A stretch of 7,681 nt of DNA, from assembly GCA_031288745.1 (NCBI GenBank), contig JAITQT010000312.1, positions 1-7,681 of the forward strand, written 5' to 3'. Source of the stretch: Deltaproteobacteria bacterium (lineage in GTDB: Bacteria > Desulfobacterota > Desulfarculia > Adiutricales > Adiutricaceae). This document shows positions 5,648 through 7,681 of this stretch, in pieces (within the stretch, counting starts at the first letter, position 1; the number at the start of each line of letters is the position of its first letter). Both the position numbers and the translations under genes were made by a program. The notes beneath the pieces are model-generated. The model did no database searches and was not told the origin of the DNA. It worked only from the letters and a program-made list of their open reading frames with translations.

Positions 5648-6670
5648 TTAACCTCCCAATAGAGGTAAATCATAATAAAATAAAGTTTCGTTAATCTCAA
5701 AAATATCATATTTACCATTCGCGATAAAATATTCAACTATGACGTCTAACTTCCGACTACGAGAGAGGCTAAAACCAGCCCGTTCTAAGAGGTCTTGGGT
5801 CTCTTTCAAATTTAGCTCTAGGGCCACGGCAAAAGCTAAGACTGTCCCCTTACTGGGGCAATAGCTTGAGTTTCTTCGAATCTTACTAAATAAGCGGCGA
5901 TCAAGGTTGGCTCTTTTGTAAATCTTAGCTTGCGTTTGCCCGCTTAACTCTATGAGTTCTAAGAGCCTTGCGGCGAATGAATCGTTAAGGTTATCTACTA
6001 ATTCTTCTATTTTATTTGTTTTAAAATTATTATTTTGCCATTTTTCTTCCTTAAATTTACCTTCTATTAATATATTATTGGCACCTACATCCTTTATTTC
6101 CATTGGCATCTCTTTAGCGCCATACATTTGTTTACCTCTATTTTGAAAATTAAAATTAATATAACTTATAACTTCGCCGAGTAATTTTTCATTTAAACTA
6201 AAGTCACGCTTATCTCGAATTACTAAGATGACCTCTAGATCTATGCGCTCAATAAAATTCTTTATAGCCGAAGCGGCCGTTTTAACGGCCAATTGTTTGG
6301 GGTAACCTGAGGCACCGCACGATATTAGGGGTAAAGCCAGGCTTTGGCATCTATTTTCAACGGCGCGTTTAAACGAGTTTAAGTAAGCTGATCGCAGAAT
6401 TTGTTCTTCCCCTGACTTTCCGTCCCGATAATTGGGACCGGCCGCGTGAATGACAAATTTGGCGGCTAAATCGAAGCCTGGGGTCACGACCGCTTCCCCC
6501 AATTCAATGGGGGCTAACTTTTTGAGAGCCGCTAGCATCTTTTCCCGGCCCGCCTTATCGAAGATGGCCTCAGTCACGCTGCCACCCATTTTTAAGCAAG
6601 GATCGACGCTGTTAACAACAGCGTCAACTTCAAGTTCTGAGATATCACCGCAAATTATGTTCAAGGGCAT
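5648..6670 (-). CDS. Macro-domain protein with C-terminal HTH-like domain
   Basis: 340 aa. Residues 1-175 are a macro domain, which binds ADP-ribose and in many relatives removes it from targets. Landmarks are CGDISELEVDAVVNS (7-21, with the Gly-Asp-Ile adenine contact), MGGSVTEAIFDKAG (28-41), HAAGPNY (75-81) and the LPLISCGASGYP loop (113-124). Usual NAAN and GGGV signatures read NSVD (20-23) and GGSV (29-32), so hydrolase activity may be weak or lost. A charged, Asn/Lys-rich linker (about 176-228) leads to an all-helical tail (about 230-340) with YKRANLDRRLFSKIRR, PSKGTVLAFAVALELNLKE and an FEINETLF...DLPLLG ending. The tail resembles a Cro/C1-like helix-turn-helix, and the same macro-plus-tail layout is common in Clostridia, so horizontal origin is possible. 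ATG at 6670 has a weak AAGAG-type site. Convergent to the selenium genes, so not part of their operon; its cellular role is unknown. Confidence 0.85.
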   Translation of the reverse strand: MPLNIICGDISELEVDAVVNSVDPCLKMGGSVTEAIFDKAGREKMLAALKKLAPIELGEAVVTPGFDLAAKFVIHAAGPNYRDGKSGEEQILRSAYLNSFKRAVENRCQSLALPLISCGASGYPKQLAVKTAASAIKNFIERIDLEVILVIRDKRDFSLNEKLLGEVISYINFNFQNRGKQMYGAKEMPMEIKDVGANNILIEGKFKEEKWQNNNFKTNKIEELVDNLNDSFAARLLELIELSGQTQAKIYKRANLDRRLFSKIRRNSSYCPSKGTVLAFAVALELNLKETQDLLERAGFSLSRSRKLDVIVEYFIANGKYDIFEINETLFYYDLPLLGG

Positions 6671-6682
6671 ATGGTAAATCTC

Positions 6683-6856
6683 TTACTTTATTGACTGGCC
6701 TTGGCGGCGAGCCTGTCTAATCATTTGGTGGACTATTTTTTCCCTAGCTTTGGATGACCCTCCTCTATATTTATTATTGGTTTTTTGGGGGAGAGCTGAC
6801 AACCCAACTCTGATTTTTTTAATGCCAAATATTTCTGGAACATAAATCGGTATTTT
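6683..6856 (-). other. Short unbroken frame ahead of the macro gene, possible gene remnant
   Basis: On the minus strand 57 codons stay open from just after a TAA (6857-6859) to TAA at 6683-6685, only 12 nt before the macro ATG. The conceptual peptide starts KIPIYVPEIFGIKK and ends with a basic stretch, REKIVHQMIRQARRQGQSIK, which looks protein-like. There is no ATG until near the end (Met at 6722-6724), so this may be the 3' end of a decayed gene that once preceded the macro gene in an operon. I do not recognise the family, and chance openness is possible. Confidence 0.3.
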
Positions 6857-6928
6857 TTACCTTTGATAGACAACCAACAAGGCCTATGAACCTTATTTTG
6901 TTTTTAATAACTTAAAAAAAGAATAAAT

Positions 6929-7034
6929 AATATTTTTTTTACCTTAACCTCCTTCCGACAACCTAAAAAAAACTCGCTAACCGCCTCCTTTTCGGCCTTA
7001 GCCATAAAAGTTTAACGCCCTATTCGCCAAAATT
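6929..7034 (+). repeat. Degenerate direct repeat, copy A
   Basis: Matches 7231-7348 in the same orientation, with about three quarters identity by eye plus small gaps. The shared landmarks in order are AATATTTTTTTTA (identical 13-mer, 6929-6941), CCTTAA, ACAACCTAAAAA, TCCTTTT, GGCCTT, GTTTA, CGCCCTATT and CCAAAA. Read on the minus strand this copy begins like a gene (MAKAEKEAVSEFFLGCRKEV), but copy B is full of stops in that frame, so the repeat is either two decayed paralogous gene starts or a non-coding element. Confidence 0.55.
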
Positions 7035-7158
7035 TCGTCTGGATAGGAAGGGGGCAATTAGAAGATTGAAGAGAAGTCGCGGCAAGCTATAGATCGCTAA
7101 AAAAATATTGAGTTATCGGCTTGAATCTTCGCTGGACAACCAAGAATCTCTTAAATAG
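7022..7158 (+). pseudogene. Fragment resembling the C-terminus of an IS21-type IstA transposase
   Basis: Conceptual translation gives GRGQLED, a TGA, then REVAASYRSLKK. After a one-base slip at the A7 run (7099-7105) it continues ILSYRLESSLDNQESLK to TAG 7156-7158. The string LE..[stop]RE...SYRSLKKIL....LE matches the pattern I know near the C-terminus of IstA proteins (LE.AC..A....SYRSVKSIL...LD). With an internal stop and a homopolymer shift it is not functional, and no istB follows. Recognition is by pattern only; an unrelated remnant is possible. Confidence 0.35.
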
Positions 7159-7488
7159 TTAGTAAAACTTATGTTTATTTAATTTTACTTTTATGGTAAA
7201 ATATTTATTAATTTTTATATTTGACTAGCCAATATTTTTTTTATTTTACATTTTTTTTCCTTAAATAGCTTTCTAACAACCTAAAAAGCTTGCTGAATCG
7301 GTCCTTTTAGGCCTTGATATAAGTTTAGCGCCCTATTAACCAAAAATTGGCCTTAAATTTTTTAGCCTAATGGTGGTATACTTTTTTGTGGTAAAATTGA
7401 ATTATGTTGGTCCAGTTTTTTCTGGTAATAGCCAATTACCTAAAGGATAAAGGCTTAAGTTTGTGTCTAAAAGAAATTTTCATAAGAC
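7159..7488. other. AT-rich gene-free stretch
   Basis: Apart from repeat copy B I see no gene in it. Stops are frequent in all frames. Hairpins CCAG-TTTTTT-CTGG (about 7412-7425) and GGTAAT-AGCCA-ATTACC (7424-7440) overlap and exclude each other; neither is followed by a T-tract, so they do not qualify as terminators. Confidence 0.4.
7231..7348 (+). repeat. Degenerate direct repeat, copy B
   Basis: Second copy of the 6929-7034 repeat, starting 302 bp further on. It has the same leading AATATTTTTTTTA (7231-7243), then an extra T-rich run of about 15 bp not present in copy A, then the shared ACAACCTAAAAA ... GCGCCCTATT ... CCAAAA core. On the minus strand the start codon seen in copy A is changed and two stops interrupt the frame. 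Confidence 0.55.
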
Positions 7489-7504
7489 GTAACCGTTCAC
7501 CAAG
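7489..7504 (+). repeat. IS66-like terminal motif, orphan end
   Basis: GTAACCGTTCACCAAG agrees with the right terminal repeat of the 1390-1588 element (GTAACCGTTCACAAG) except for one inserted C. In this orientation it would be the left end of an element running right, toward the 55-bp repeat at 7627-7681 and out of the window. The matching end and target duplication would lie beyond 7681 and cannot be checked here. Confidence 0.45.
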
Positions 7505-7626
7505 TCTTTTTTTTCCCACGTTGTGGCTGGTAGCGACTTTCGAGTTGTAATTAAGTTTTAGTATACCCTTAAGAGCTTAACATTAGTTCTTTTGAGGTTT
7601 CTACTTAGCTCTCTGTTCCAACCATA

Positions 7627-7681
7627 TATTTTAACTTGGATTAATGTTAAAATTACTAAGCTCCTATAGGGGGCTACATTG
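7627..7681 (-). repeat. 55-bp inverted repeat, right arm
   Basis: Reverse complement of 753-807, with 54 of 55 positions identical and the mismatch at 7638. It carries the ATTTTAAC...GTTAAAAT stem (7628-7635 with 7646-7653). The inner border is at 7627; the outer border coincides with the end of the window, so the true length is unknown. It lies 122 bp inside the terminal motif at 7489-7504, which suggests it is an internal part of an IS66-type short element. Confidence 0.85.

Noticed and set aside
5638..5667. Bidirectional terminator between the FmdE and macro genes
   Set aside because: ACCTC-CCAATA-GAGGT (5651-5666) is a 5-bp stem and the T-run lies on its wrong side for either direction, so it is not a proper intrinsic terminator.
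7424..7440. GGTAAT/ATTACC hairpin as a terminator or attachment site
   Set aside because: Only six pairs, no following T-tract, and no direct-repeat partner or integrase nearby.
1..7681. CRISPR array, rRNA, tRNA or replication origin
   Set aside because: No regularly spaced repeats, no rRNA or tRNA signatures and no DnaA-box cluster were seen on either strand.

Overview
The window is dominated by a compact selenium cassette on the plus strand, selD - yedF - selA - FmdE-family gene (1855-5637). A convergent minus-strand macro-domain gene follows (5648-6670). About 1.85 kb on the left and 1.0 kb on the right hold no intact gene. These flanks are AT-richer, littered with decayed coding DNA, and carry traces of transposable elements. 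The organism is most likely a strict anaerobe that makes selenoproteins. The YedF and FmdE partners fit an anaerobic Desulfobacterota/Deltaproteobacteria or Clostridia background. The decayed gene fragments and long non-coding flanks suggest ongoing gene loss, as in host-associated bacteria. This placement is inference from gene content only.

Left flank (1-1854): a plus-strand PD-(D/E)XK nuclease-type gene broken by three stops and several frame changes (1-511). Next come a cluster of transposon-end-like motifs (660-703), one arm of a 55-bp inverted repeat (753-807) and decayed sequence. A complete 199-bp non-autonomous element (1390-1588) has 15-bp terminal inverted repeats and a perfect 8-bp target duplication, which fits the IS66 family. 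It is followed by a possible terminator, two palindromes and a good sigma-70-like promoter in front of selD.

Core: SelD makes selenophosphate, and YedF (TusA-like plus DsrE-like domains) is a probable selenium-handling partner. SelA converts Ser-tRNA(Sec) to Sec-tRNA(Sec). The FmdE-like protein starts 1 nt after the selA stop, so it is probably translationally coupled. FmdE-type proteins are associated with Mo/W formyl/formate chemistry, so the coupling suggests a link to a selenocysteine-containing formate dehydrogenase; this is inference. selB and selC, needed to complete the Sec pathway, are not in the window.

Right flank (6671-7681): a short unbroken frame just upstream of the macro gene, two degenerate copies of a roughly 100-bp direct repeat, a fragment resembling the C-terminus of an IS21-type IstA transposase, another IS66-like terminal motif, and the second arm of the 55-bp inverted repeat at the very end. 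The two arms bracket the selenium and macro genes. The window ending inside a repeat may instead mean that a contig broke there.
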